DNA of 64,000 bases from Przewalskia tangutica. Taxonomy: Eukaryota; Streptophyta; Magnoliopsida; Solanales; Solanaceae. The notes beneath the pieces are model-generated. The model was given only the letters and a program-made list of their open reading frames with translations, made no database searches and was not told the DNA's origin. Each line of letters starts with the position of its first letter. Position 1 is the first letter of the stretch. The position numbers and the translations under genes were made by a program. Where the stretch lies: assembly GCA_029844215.1 (NCBI GenBank), contig CM056724.1, positions 4,768,307 through 4,832,306 on the forward strand, written 5' to 3'. Positions 10,397 to 23,078 of this stretch are shown piece after piece.

Positions 10397-12839
10397 TGAT
10401 ATCTTTAGCCTAAAACTACAAACCCTACCCTAGCCGCCGATATACCTTCTCAGCCGCCACTTTTTTCCTCGTCGGCACCTAGCCCACGTCGGAACCCTAG
10501 TCACCGACCTCTCTCGGTCTCCCCCTCTTTTTTCCACGACAAAACCCTAGTTTTTCCGGTCATTCTCCCCCCTTATTCCTCCTAAATTTCCTCTTCCATG
10601 ACTGACAAAGGGTCAATACTCCTCATGGGAGGAGCTTTTTAAAATCCATTGTCATGTTTACAAAGTTATCGACCACATCATCCCTCCACACCAAAGTCCA
10701 CAAACATACCATCGGCTTCGACTTCTGATGATGTACTCTGATCTCGTTTGGATGCAGCCGTACTTCGGTGGATATACGACACGATATCTAATGATCTGTT
10801 GCACACCATAATTGAGACTGATGCCACTGCCCGCCAAACATGGGAACGTTTGGACAGTATTTTCCATGACAATAAAACTCATCGAGCGTTATACCTTGAT
10901 AATCAGTTTAAGGACGTTCATCAAGACAATTTTTCAAACGTGTCTGCCTATTGTCAAGAACTCAAGATGTTTGTCGACCAACTCTCCAACGTCGGTACAC
11001 CAGTTACTAATCAACGATTGGTCATCAATTTATTGCAGGTTTGAACGAATCCTATGACTGCGTTGCCACCATCCTTCAGTAATGCACATCGTTACCTCCG
11101 TTTTATGAGGCCCGTTCGAAACTCATCCTTAAGAAACCCATAAAATTACGCGCATCACCAATCGGGCCAGCATTGCCGATGCCTCCCTCACCACCACAGT
11201 CGAGCTCTCCACCGATGACGGAGCCTCCCGATCCGGCAACCGGAACCGTGGCCAGAGGACCCGCAACAACCCTCTTCCTCCCGTAACAACTGCCGAAATA
11301 GGCAGTCCGGCAAGGGCCGCGACGGAAGAATTTCCAGCAACAACAACCAGCAGTGACCGCGAAAGTGGAAGCAGCCTCCACCATGGGCCGCGTGGGCCCA
11401 CCGTCACGTGCCTCCCCTCTTTGCCCTTATACTACATCCTTGTGGACTTCACCTCAGAACTGACATGCCTAACCTGGTATACGTAGCCCACGTCATCGAC
11501 TTATACATCGACTAACATTGAGGCAGTTATGAGCAATGTCACTCAACACTCCAGACGAAAAATGGTATATGGACACATGAGTCACATCTCACATGAAAAC
11601 ATCACAAGATACTCTCTCATTTTATTTCAATTTGAGTAATTTAAAGCTAACTATTATTGTTGGCAGTGGACAAGACATTTCCATAAGTGGTTATGGTCAT
11701 TCCTTCCCATCCTCATCACATCCATCACTAATCTTAAAAAATGTCCTACATGCCCCTAAACTCATTAAGAATCTAATCTTCGTGCGACATTTCACAACTG
11801 ATAATAATGTTTCCCTTGACTTTGATCCTTTTAGTTTTTCTATGAATGATTTTACGACAGGGAGATGAATAATGAGATGTGACAGCACCAGAATTTCAAA
11901 CGCCGTAAACAATCCATTTTCTGCATCCATAATTTTTACTTTAATGTCTTTCGATATCATACATAGTAATTTGTGGACATTCCCTATTTTGAGTATGGCT
12001 GACCATCGATATTATGTGTTATTTTTGGAAGATTATTACAACTTTCTATGGACTTTTCCAATTGGAAATAAATCTCAGGTCTACCATATTTTTTCTTCAT
12101 TTAGTACTTTCGTAAAAACACAAATTGAAAAGATTCTTAAATGTTTTCAATGTGACAATACCAATGAATTCGATAATAACCAATTCAAACAGTTATGCTC
12201 AAAACATGGTCTTACCTTTCGTTTTTCCTGCCCTTACACATCCTCCCAAAATGGTAAAGCCAAACAAAAATCTAAATCATAAACAACTTCATTCGTGCAC
12301 TACTTGCTCACACCTCAATTCCCTTAAATTCAAACAGTTATCTTCGCTCACTGGTCTCACTACTTATTCTGATGATGACTGGGGTCGATATATTGAGACC
12401 CGACGCCCCACGTCTGATTACTGCATTTTTCTCGGAGATAACATATTGTCTTGGTCTTCTAAAAGGCAACCTACACTATCCCTATTCAGTGTTGAAGCAT
12501 AGCACAAAGGTGTCGCCAACGTCGTCTCTGAGTCTTGTTGGATCGATAACCTTCTACTTGAGCTTCACTGCCCGATTCAAAAGGCAACACTGGTCTAATG
12601 AGATAATATTAGTGCGATATATCTTTCGGCAATCCCATCCAATATCAGCGCACTAAACACAATGAGATGGACATTTATTTCGTTCGCAAAAAAAGTGGTT
12701 CGTGGTCAAGTTCGTGTCCTTCATGTTCCTTCCAGATATCAGATTGCTGACATCATCACCAAAGGACTTCCGTGCATACTATTTGATGATTTTCGAGTCA
12801 GTCTCAGTATTGTAGAACCTCCCGCTTTGAATGCGGGGG
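10397..12839 (+). pseudogene. Ty1-copia internal region, deleted and broken gag-pol
   Basis: Domains in order: gag at 10748-11100 (WERLDSIFHDNKTHRALYLD, typical UBN2-like copia gag); a low-complexity Pro/Gly/Arg stretch where the zinc knuckle would be (11100-11450); protease start at 11560-11595, where the DTGA-type active site reads D-T-stop; a protease/pre-integrase piece at 11593-11868; integrase core at 11940-12280 (DIIHSNLW, ADHRYYVLFLEDY, FQCDNTNEFDN); then directly RNase H from about 12340 (TTYSDDDWGRYIETRRPTSD, then VLHVPSRYQIADIITKGLP). The whole reverse transcriptase is missing, so integrase and RNase H are joined by an internal deletion near 12320-12345. A G-rich polypurine tract (AATGCGGGGG) precedes the right LTR. 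Confidence 0.88.
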
Positions 12840-13020
12840 TGTAATAGAATATTTTCCAATATTCGTTTTTATTAATTGTATATCTCCTATTTAGGTAGAA
12901 TTATAATTCTTTAATAATTAGAATAATTAGTTACCTAATTTGTATCAAAGTAAATATTCTTGTAACCTTATATATATTGTAAATCATTTATCAAGAAAAT
13001 CAAAGAACATATTCCTTTAA
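12840..13020 (+). mobile_element. Copia element, right LTR
   Basis: Starts TGTAATAGAATATT directly after the polypurine tract and is about 181 bp long. The stop codon of the RNase H frame overlaps its first bases. No clear 5-bp target duplication is visible because the left edge is obscured by the TA repeat. Confidence 0.85.
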
Positions 13021-13171
13021 TTTTTAAAAGGTTAATCTTTATCAATGTAAATTTTTTTACACTAGTAGTCTGGTATAGAGTGTTTCCTCGTGGGGTTTGA
13101 CATGATAAAATTTAGTACACGAAAAAACAAAAGATAAGATACATATGGATTGCGTCAAGAAAGTAGTATTA
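13021..13171. other. Short spacer, nothing recognised
   Basis: Lies between the copia right LTR and the 3' end of LINE copy C. Confidence 0.4.
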
Positions 13172-13551
13172 TCCAACAACATACCCAGTGAAATCCTACA
13201 ATGTGGGATATGGAGAGGGTAGAGTGTACGCAGACCTTACCTCTACATTGGTAGGTAGAGCGGTTGTTTTCGAGAGATCCTCGGCTTAAGACAGAGCATA
13301 AACACAAGAAAAAGCAAAGCAAAGCAAAAGCAAAGAAAGAGCAAGAGAAGCGGCCAGACCCAATTAAAAAAATCTAATGCAGTATGAAAATACCGGTATC
13401 AAAAGTGAATAAGACATGATAGAGCATTTTGAAAAAGTAAGCAGTAACTGGCGTAGGTAAATAAGCTAAACAAAGCACACTAAAGGACACATAGCAGCCG
13501 GAATCAAACTACAGTGACTATAAAACAATATTGTGTCTATTAGTATGGTAG
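13172..13551 (-). mobile_element. RTE-type LINE copy C, 3' part (split by an LTR element)
   Basis: Minus-strand 3' end of the LINE, with the tail word ending in GTTGTTGG (13174-13181) and the region GAGGTAAGGTCTGCGTAC complementary to 13220-13245. The LINE continues beyond the LTR-retrotransposon at 22045; the 5-bp GGTAG on both sides (13547-13551 and 22045-22049) marks the split. Confidence 0.8.
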
Positions 13552-16500
13552 TGTCACGACCCGACCCCGGGCCGCGACTGGTGCCCTACCTGGGCACCCT
13601 CAAAACATACAACATAATAAACTGCTGCGGAAAAATAAGTAACACACATTTTTTTTTTCTTAATACCAAGGCAAAGCCGATAAGGCTGCCGTAATATAAC
13701 TCACCCAAAAAGGGCTTACACTATCCAAAAATATAATTACAATTCTAACCACCCATTTACACGTGAATACTGCACTCTAAGATTTGAACACCTACTATGA
13801 CGGACAAGGCCCCGCCGCACTTCTCGAATATACATAGCCATGACAACTCCGAACATCGAGCCATCTCAAAATGCTGAACCGTGATCCTAAGCTCATGATC
13901 CATAATCAGTACCTAAACTCGCGACATTTAACGCAGCCTCGGGGCCGATAACAAAAATTTAATATGGAACAGAAATAACGTCAAAGAAATGATCATAATC
14001 AGACAAAAGAATGACAAGGACAAGTATCAAAATACATACCATAGCCTGCCGTGTCATTACCACTAATGAACTTAATTTCACATCAATATCTTATTCCATT
14101 CCATTAAGAGTTAGAGCCATATCTATACGTACTTACTTAGCAGAAGTCATTAAGTTCATTTCTATCTAACTTACTTATCTTTCATAACATAGTCCGCCCA
14201 CTACGGAGGGACACAAATACTACCCTACCAAACTGGACGCGATCGATCACCAATATCAAAGCATGCCTGGAATCCCCATCACCGCCGATACCTAAAAGTG
14301 TAAAACATAACCACGGGTCTCACGCCATAAAACAATCAAAACAGTGGTATAACGTCTGGGGCTTGCCATTTATACTCTTACCCTGGAGAAGGTGGCAAAG
14401 CAGGGGGTATAACGTCTTGGGGCTTGCCCCTCATTTATACTCTTACCCTGGAGAAGGTGGTATAACGCCTGGGCTTGCCTCATTTATACTCTTACCCTAT
14501 CTCGACCGGCCACAAATAACACATAAAGCGGTGGTACAGGCCTTGGGATTTACCCTCACTTATACTCTTACCGGAGAAGGTGGTATAACGTCTTGGGGCT
14601 TGCCCCTCATTTATACTCTTACCCTAACTCAACCGGCCATCATACATAACATAAGCACTACCGACTTATCATACATAACATAAGCACTACCGGCTTATCA
14701 TACATAACATAAGCACTACCGGCTTATCATACATAATATAAGCAAGTTAAGAAATCCCCTAACTTCTTATTAGCTTGTTCATATACACTCTCATTTTTGT
14801 TTACTTAAGGCACTAACATGTCATTATAAAATCCGGGAATTTAACCCAACGTACTACGTGCCTCTACTCCTTTAAAATGATTCTCTTTCAAACAAAACTT
14901 CCAAGATACTAACAACCGTAGTATCAAGTCATCTCTACCTTTCAGGACAAGTCACAATACCTTTTTAGAAATACAATTACCGGCTTCTAAATCAAGTGAC
15001 TTCTTTCTTAAAGACCTTAAGCAATTGGTACCTTTAAAACAATTTGCCCTTCTTTATTTCAAATCATTTCTTGTTTATGTTACTGAAGAAAACCATTCTC
15101 TTAACCTCCCATAAAGTTATTATAACCAACTTCCCATAAAGCCGTCATACTAACTTTATGCCTTAAACTAATTCATTCTCTTTATAACCAAGAGACTTAT
15201 ACTTTCAAATCAAATCACATAGCTTTCAAAATACTTCAAGTCTCTTAACTTTTAAGAAAACAAGTTTCAAAGTCTTAAAAACTTCATACGTAAACTCTTT
15301 TAAAATTAGTAACATATACATTGGTGCGTTGTGATTAAGTTATACTTATTTATAACGATCTTATTCAAGTAGCCATGATCTAGAAAATGTAATACAATTT
15401 TTTTCTTATCTTAGCTTCTATGCAGATGGAGAATTCTACTTGTTTTAACATAATTAATTGTCATTACATTTTCCTTTATTAACGCTGCAATGGCTTGTTC
15501 GATACTTATTCTTATTCGTGCCGTAAATTAGCCAAGTCAACTTGGCTCCAAAATACCTCCTAACGACTCTTACCAACATCCCCCATAAGACTTGGTAAGA
15601 ACTTAGGATAACTTATACATAACCTTTACGTAGAGTAAATCGACATACATACCTCTTAACTTCTAAGAGTAGAAGGAATCATGAAATAGTACTACATGTA
15701 TATTCCATACATAGAATCATGTCAAAAGAAGGAAGAGGTTCACATAACTCGCGACGATTATCGATAAGTAGCAAAAGCTCCAAAGTACTTAAACCTTGCT
15801 AGCTATTCCATCCGTCAAGTAGAATACGCTATACTTGGTACTTCAACCTAAATTGGCCATAATACGTCCATTAACCTCTAGCTTCGAACGTAGAATATTC
15901 TAAGTGCTAAGCCACTAAAATCTACGGAAAATCTAAAAGACTTCCTTTGTTTTTACATACTTTGCCACCTTTTCAAGGCCGAATACAATAACCAAACACG
16001 CCACATTTAAGGCCCAACAAGTCACTAACCAAAGGGGATTACACGCCTTAACAGACGTGTAAAATTCCGCCCACAAATTACATTAAACTAGTCCACAATG
16101 CAAATGTCAATTCGCCAAAAAGTGCAACAACTTATCAACCTTTCCAATTCCTTTTCAATCCAAGTTCTCGTGTCTAGCATGTTATATAGTAATAAACAAC
16201 TTAACAATTATAACCACCTTAATCCACTCTTTAGATAACATGTGACGACTAAAGTAGTACTAAATTGAATTACAATCTTAAAGTCTAAATCATGAAAATT
16301 CTGATTACATCCAACTATTCCATAACACATATCATTCTTGATATTATAATCCACATGTTCATTTCTATCTACTAAAACATGAAATCTTGAATTATAATAT
16401 TAATACGGAGATTAATAACTTATTAAGCTCAATATGCTCCAAAACCATAAGTCGATCCTTAGCAAATCCAACTCCTTTTCTTAACGCTTCAATCCGCTTA

Positions 16501-17271
16501 TTCGACCCTTGAAGCTTGTGAAAAACTCCTCTTCTATTTCCAACTTCAAAGTGAAGAACACCTTAGGGTTTCGCCATGACTAACGTAAAAACGCGTCGTT
16601 TTCCGAAATCTTTCTATTGAGATATCCTTACAATACCCTTAGGGACCTTGGGTTAAAGTCTTGTGGCTAATGGATCAAAACTACAAAAATTTTATGTGGG
16701 AATGAGACAAAGCCGAGAGCACTTAGCTCAAGAACAAGACCTCTCTATTTTTTTCTAAGTGTTCAAGACTAGTCTTGCACTAGTGTAGTGAATATATAAC
16801 ACCTGGAAGGCTTAGACTTAAACAAATGGGTGGCTAAGATGAAAATCACATGGATTAAGCACAGTGGCAAGTTGACTTGGTCAACAAACTCAGTAGCAAG
16901 ACTTATCTTCCAAGATGGTCAATGACCATTATACCCTTGCAAATTTCGTCCAAGACTATGGTGGGGGTGCCACGTGTCGCCTCTCTCATTCGTCCATAAA
17001 TTTCAGAACCTCTGGCCCCACAAAATGTAAAATTCTCTGTGGCCCCACGCGACCAAAACCGTAAAAAAATAAATTTCCATAATGATAATAAGTTCCATAC
17101 TCTTCAATTAATGCATTTTGAGAACCTAATTCTCACCAATGAACATTTTTCCTTTCCGACGTTCGGAAGATTTTCCGTCGGAAAAACAATTCTTCCTTTC
17201 GAACTAATTTCAAGTCTTGAATTCCTTACGTACATTCTCTTAAACATGTCCTGGAGTTACGGGGTGTAACA
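13552..17271 (-). mobile_element. LTR of large non-autonomous retrotransposon (3.7 kb; element's 3' LTR)
   Basis: The element lies on the minus strand. On the plus strand this copy starts TGTCACGACC and ends GGGGTGTAACA, i.e. TG...CA. It contains a roughly 60-bp tandem repeat with the word GGTGGTATAACG at 14343-14640 and a roughly 31-bp repeat (ACATAACATAAGCACTACCG) at 14637-14745. A candidate TATA box (TATATATT on the minus strand) lies at 16792-16799. AT-rich parts are nearly identical to the other LTR. Confidence 0.92.
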
Positions 17272-18343
17272 TTCTTCCCCCCTTAGAAACATTCGTCCCC
17301 GAATGTTCTTTCGGAGTCCAATCTAAATAGATAGCGACATAGTCTCCTCCATCGCACTCCTTCATACTACATATGCCACCCACGGCCACATAACAACTTA
17401 AACTAAGACGTCAACCTTGGCACTCACGGCCAACTAGCCCATACTCATAATGACCTCAAAGTCACCATAATCCTCTCTACTAGGTCTACTAGTGGTCCGA
17501 CGATCAGATCATCACCGAAAACCTCGTGTTCCCGCCGCCTACCACCCCACACATGCACGGGTGTAGTTACCTCGAAAGGTTCTAATGGATTCAGGCTCTA
17601 CTCCTTCCGTACTTCCAACTCTTACTAGCATACATACATAACTTCCATACCGATTTTGGCCTCAAATCTTTGGGGTCACTCTATAAAACAATATAAGGCC
17701 ATTTCCGGCCTTCACGACCTGGTTCCGGTGGAACGCGTCCACGAACCCGTAAAACAATTAACTAGACTTGGGCCTTGCACCCTCGTGACACTGTCACGTA
17801 GCGGAACTACTACCAACTGATCCCACTCTATTCCGGCTGGGGCGACCCGCACAGGTCATCACCCCGCCCCACCGCCGCACTTAACTCTTATTCTTGGTCT
17901 ATAATAAATCTTTCTACCCGGAAGACCATGGCGAGAATTCATTAATCGCTCCATACCTTCCAGATCTAGTTAGTCTTTACAAACTCTTGGTAATCTAAAA
18001 TCATTCTAGGCAACACGCGTCTGACCCTCATATATAACTCCGTATAGGTGTATGTCACAATACCAACTATACTATAATCATTACCAACCTGGAAACGCAA
18101 TCCGCATAGTCCTTCCCGGTCATCACGCTTTTCTCGTAATGCAATCAACATAATCGTTGTGAGAGGCAACCCTAACTACACAGCTCTATCGCACGATCTC
18201 AGAGTGAGAAGAATGGAAACAAATCCTAAATGTCCTGCAGCCTCCTGATTATAGATGTGGTGCACAACACACCGATAATCAAGACTCTACTTAGACACGG
18301 TCTGTAGACACTTTTCGAGGACTAATCGCTTCGATACCACTTT
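17272..18343 (-). mobile_element. Internal region of the 8.5-kb LTR element; no gag or pol intact
   Basis: Only 1.07 kb long. The primer site TGGTATCGAAGCG (complement of 18327-18339) resembles the initiator-tRNA-Met site. On the other side, next to the polypurine tract, a stem-loop AACATTCG-TCCC-CGAATGTT lies at 17288-17307. Both ends match the internal region of the outer element at 57371-59483, so the two are one family; the middle, where that copy has gag, is missing. A 67-residue minus frame at 17966-18169 shows no recognisable domain. The element must depend on other elements for proteins. Confidence 0.85.
17288..17307 (-). promoter_or_regulatory. Stem-loop upstream of the polypurine tract
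   Basis: A perfect 8-bp stem AACATTCG/CGAATGTT with a 4-base loop. It stands next to the purine-rich tract (complement of 17273-17283) that primes plus-strand DNA. The same stem is found at 59449-59467 in the related element. Confidence 0.7.
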
Positions 18344-21300
18344 TGTCACGACCGACCCGGGCATCGGTGCCCTACCTGGGCACCCTCAAAACATACAACA
18401 TAATAAACTGCTGCGGAAAAATAAGTAACACACATTTTTTTTTTCTTAATACCAAGGCAAAGCCGATAAGGCTGCCGTAATATAACTCACCCAAAAAGGG
18501 CTTACACTATCCAAAAATATAATTACAATTCTAACCAGTCCAGCCCACATGTGAATACAGACCTCTAAGATTTGAACACCTACTATGACGGGACAAGGCC
18601 CCGCCGCACTTCAATATACATAGCCATGACAACTCCTAACATCGAGCCGTCTCAAAATCTTGAACCAGATCCTAAGCTCGCGGATCCATAATCGTGTACC
18701 TAAACTCGCGACATTTAACGCAGCCCGAAGGGGTCGACAACAATTTAATATGGAATGTAAATAACGATAAGAAATGTATCATAATCAGCATAAAAGAATG
18801 ACAAGGACAAGTATAAAAATACATACCGGATCCTCGCCGTGTCATTACCACTTATGAACTTAATTTCACATCAATATCTTTTCCATTCCATTAAGAGTTA
18901 TAGCCATATCTTACGTACTTACTTAGGAGAAGTCATTAAGTTCATTTCTATCTAACTTACTTATCTTTCATAACATAGTCCGACCCACTACGGAGGGACA
19001 CAAATACTACCCGCCAAATCGACGCGATCGATCACGCGATATCAAAGCATGCCGTGGAATCCCCATCACCGCCGATACCTAAAAGTGTAAAACATAACCA
19101 CGGGTCTCACGCCCATAAAACAATCAAAACAGTGGTATAACGTCGGGGCTTGCCTCATTTATACTCTTACCACGGAGAAGGTGGTAAAGCGGGATATAAC
19201 GCCTTGGGGCTTGCCTCATTTATACTCTTACCGAGAAGGTGGTATAACGCCTGGGCTTGCCTCATTTATACTCTTACCCTATCTCGACTTGGCCACAAAT
19301 AACACATAAAGGGTGGTACAGTCTTGGGATTTACCCTCACTTATACTCTTACCCCGGGAGGGTGGTATAACGTCTTGGGCTTGCCTCATTTATACTCTTA
19401 CCCTAACTCAACCTACCATCATACATAACATAAGCACTACCGACTTATCATACATAACATAAGCACTACCGACTTATCATACATAACATAAGCACTACCG
19501 CTTATCATACATAATATAAGCAAGTTAAGAAATCCCTAACTTCTTATTAGCTTGTTCATATACACTCTCATTTTTGTTTACTTAAGGCACTAACATGTCA
19601 TTATAAAATCCGGGAATTTAACCCAACGTACTACGTGCCTCTACTCCTTTAAAATGATTCTCTTTCAAACAAAACTTCCAAGATACTAACAACCGTAGTA
19701 TCAAGTCATCTCTACCTTCAGACAAGTCACAATACCTTTTAGAAATACAATTACCGCTTCTAAATCAAGTGACTTCTTTCTTAAAGACCTTAAGCAATTG
19801 GTACCTTTAAAACAATTTGCCCTTCTTTATTTCAAATCATTTCTTGTTTATGTTACTGAAGAAAACCATTCTCTTAACCTCCCATAAAGTTATTATAACC
19901 AACTTCCCATAAAGCCGTCATACTAACTTTATGCCTTAAACTAATACATTCTCTTTATAACCAAGAGACTTATACTTTCAAATCAAATCACATAGCTTTC
20001 AAAATACTTCAAGTCTCTTAACTTTTAAGAAAACAAGTTTCAAAGTCTTAAAAACTTCATACGTAAACTCTTTTAAAATTAGTAACATATACATCAAAAG
20101 TGCGTTGTGATTAAGTTATACTTATTTATAACGATCTTACTCAACTAGTCATGATCTAGAAAATGTAATACAATTTTTTCTTATCTTAGCTTCTATGCAG
20201 ATGGAGAATTCTACTTGTTTTAACATAATTAATTGTCATTACATTTTCCTTTATTAACGCTGCAATGGCTTGTTCGATACTTATTCTTATTCGATGTAGT
20301 AAATTAGCCAAGTCAACTTGGCTCCAAAATACCTCTAACGACTCTACCAACATCCCCCATAAGACTTGATAAGAACTTAGGATAACTTATACATAACCTT
20401 TACGTAGAGTAAATCGACATACATACCTCTTAACTTCTAAGAGTAGAAGGAATCATGAAATAGTACTACATGTATATTCCATACATAGAATCATGTCAAA
20501 AGAAGGAAGAGGTTCACATACCTCGCGACGATTATCGACAAGTAGCAAAAGCTCCAAAGTACTTCAACCTTGCTAGCTATTCCATCCGTCAAGTAGAATA
20601 CGCTATACTTGGTACTTCAACCTAAATTGGCCATAATACGCCCATTAACCTCTAGCTTCAACGTAGAATATTCTAAGTGCTAAGCCACTAAAATCTACGG
20701 AAAATCGGGCAGCACTTCCTTTGTTTTTACATACTTTGCCACCTTTTTCAAGGCCGAATACAATAACCAAACACGCCACATTTAAGGCCCAACAAGTCAG
20801 CTAACCAAAGGGGATTACACGCCTAACAGACGTGTAAAATTCCGCCCACAAATTACATTAAACTAGTCCACAATGCAAATGTCAATTCGCCAAAAGTGCA
20901 ACAACTTATCAACCTTTCCAATTCCTTTTCAATCCAAGTTCTTAGGTCTAGCATGTTATATAGTAATAAACAACTTAACAATTATAACCACCTTAATCCA
21001 CTCTTTAGATAACACGCGACTAAACTAGTACTAAATTGAATTACAATCTTAAAGGCTAAATCATGCAACTTCGGATTCCATCCAACTATTCCATAACACA
21101 TATCATTCTTCATAATATAATCCACATGATCATTTCTAACTACTACAACATGAAATCTTGAATTATAATAGTAAGACGGAGATTAATACCTTCTTAAGCT
21201 CAAAATGCTCCAAAACCCTAAGTCGATCCTTAGCAACTCCAACTCCTTTCTTAACGCCCAATCCGCTATTTGCGACCATTAAGCTGTGAAAAACTCCTCT

Positions 21301-22044
21301 TCTATTTCCAACTTCAAAGTTGAAGAACACCTTAGGGTTTCGCCATGACTAACGTAAAACGCTCGTTTTCCTAAATCTTTCTATTTAGATATACTTACAA
21401 TACCCTTAGGGACCTTGGGTTAAAGTCTTGTGTCTAATGGATCAAAACTACAAAAATTTTATGTGGGAATGAGACAAAGCCGAGAGCACTTAGCTCAAGA
21501 ACGAGACCTCTCTATTTTTTTCTAAGTGTTCAAGACTAGTCTTGCACTAGTGTAGTGAATATATAACACCTGGAAGGCTTAGACTTAAACAAATGGGTGG
21601 CTAAGATGAAAATCACATGGATTAAGCACAGTGGCAAGTTGACTTGGTCAACAAACTCGCCTAGCAAGACTTATCTTCCAAGATGGTCAATGACCATTAT
21701 ACCCTTGCAAATTTCGTCCAAGACTAAGGTGGGGTTGCCACGTGTCACCCTATCAATCGTCAATAAAATTCAGAAACCATCGTGGGCCCCACAAAAATGT
21801 AAAATTCCTCGGGTGGGCCCCACGCGACCAAAACCGTAAAAAAATAAATTTCCATAATGATAATAAGTTCCATACTCTTCAATTAATGCATTTTGAGAAC
21901 CTAATTCTCACCAATGAACATTTTTCCTTTCCGACGTTCGGAAGATTTTCCGCTTAAAACAATTCTTCCTTTCGAACTAATTTCAAGTCTTGAGTTCCTT
22001 ACGTACATTCTCTTAAACATGTCCTGGAGTTACGGGGTGTAACA
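18344..22044 (-). mobile_element. LTR of large non-autonomous retrotransposon (3.7 kb; element's 5' LTR)
   Basis: Begins TGTCACGACC and ends GGGGTGTAACA. It repeats the other LTR in order, with the tandem blocks at 19136-19380 and 19425-19515. GGTAG follows at 22045-22049, matching 13547-13551. Differences from the other LTR cluster at C/G-rich sites, often as indels, while hundreds of AT-rich bases are unchanged. Confidence 0.92.
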
Positions 22045-22049
22045 GGTAG

Positions 22050-22990
22050 ACTAAACAGTTCCACAATAATAACACTACAACTACCAGTTTGCAAGTGTAA
22101 GTAGGACTACACTCGACTACCTACTACCCTTCTACCCTAATTTGTGTCCTCCACAACCACATATCTAAGGTAATGTCCTTAGTAAGGTGCACCTGCGCCA
22201 TCTCCCGTCTAATCACCTCTTCCCAGTACTTCTTCGGCCTACCTCAACCCCTCTTGAACCCGTCCATAGCCAACCCCTCACACCCCCGCACTGGGGCATT
22301 TGTGTCTCTCCTCTGCACATGTCAAAACCATCTCAACCTCGCTTCCCGCATCTTATACTCCACTGAGGTCACTCCCACTATGTCCCGTATATCATCATTT
22401 CTAATCCTATCCCTCTTTGTATGACTACACATCCATCTCAACATCCTCATCTCTGTAACTTTCATCTTTTGGATGTGCGAGGTCTTGAATGGCCAACACT
22501 CTGCCCTATACAACATAGTCAGTCTAACCGCCGCCCTATAGAACTTGCCTTTAAGTTTTGGTGGCACATTTTTGTCGCATAAGACTCTAGATGCGAGCCT
22601 CCATTTCATCCACTCTGCCTCAATATGATGTGTGACATCTTCATTAATCTCTCCATTCCATTGGATAATAAACCCGAGGTAGTTGAGCTTCTTTTCTTTG
22701 GAATGACCTGAGTACCAAGCCTCACATTCACGCATGTCACATGGTCGCTCCCGTTACTGAACTTGCACTCCAAGTATTATGTCTTGATTCTACTCAGCCT
22801 GAACCCTTTAGATTCCAGAGTCTATCTCCAAACCTCCGTCTTAGCGTTCACTCTGTTGCGAGACTCATCAATCAAGACTATATCGTCTATGAATAACATA
22901 CATCATGACACCTCTCCTTAGATTTGTCGCGTCAGTCCATCCATCACCAAGGCAAATAAGAATGAATTAAGAGCTGATCCCTGGTACTTG
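22050..22990 (-). pseudogene. RTE-type LINE copy C, coding part
   Basis: The minus frame at 22322-22735 encodes 137 residues of the C-terminal part of a LINE reverse transcriptase, including YLGFIIQWNGEINEDVTHHI, WRLASRVLCDKNVPPKLKGK and MRMLRWMCSHTKRDRIRNDD. This region follows the catalytic domain in RTE-type plant LINEs. The catalytic part itself is partly present but broken at 22740-22990 and the element is 5'-truncated near 22990. Its 3' end is at 13172 on the far side of the LTR element. Confidence 0.85.
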
Positions 22991-23078
22991 GTTTTGTCGG
23001 AAAACTTGGTTCTGGCGGAACAACTTGGTTCTACCGGAAAACCTTGTCCTGCCGGGAAAACTTGGTTCTGGACGCGAT
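22982..23078. repeat. Short tandem repeat, about 22-bp unit
   Basis: Four to five imperfect copies of a unit with the words GGAAAACTTGGTTCTG and GGAACAACTTGGTTCTAC. It begins right at the truncated 5' end of LINE copy C. Origin unknown. Confidence 0.7.

Noticed and set aside
11103..11407. Two overlapping minus frames of about 92 residues in the copia element
   Set aside because: They are antisense to the low-complexity gag tail and have no support.
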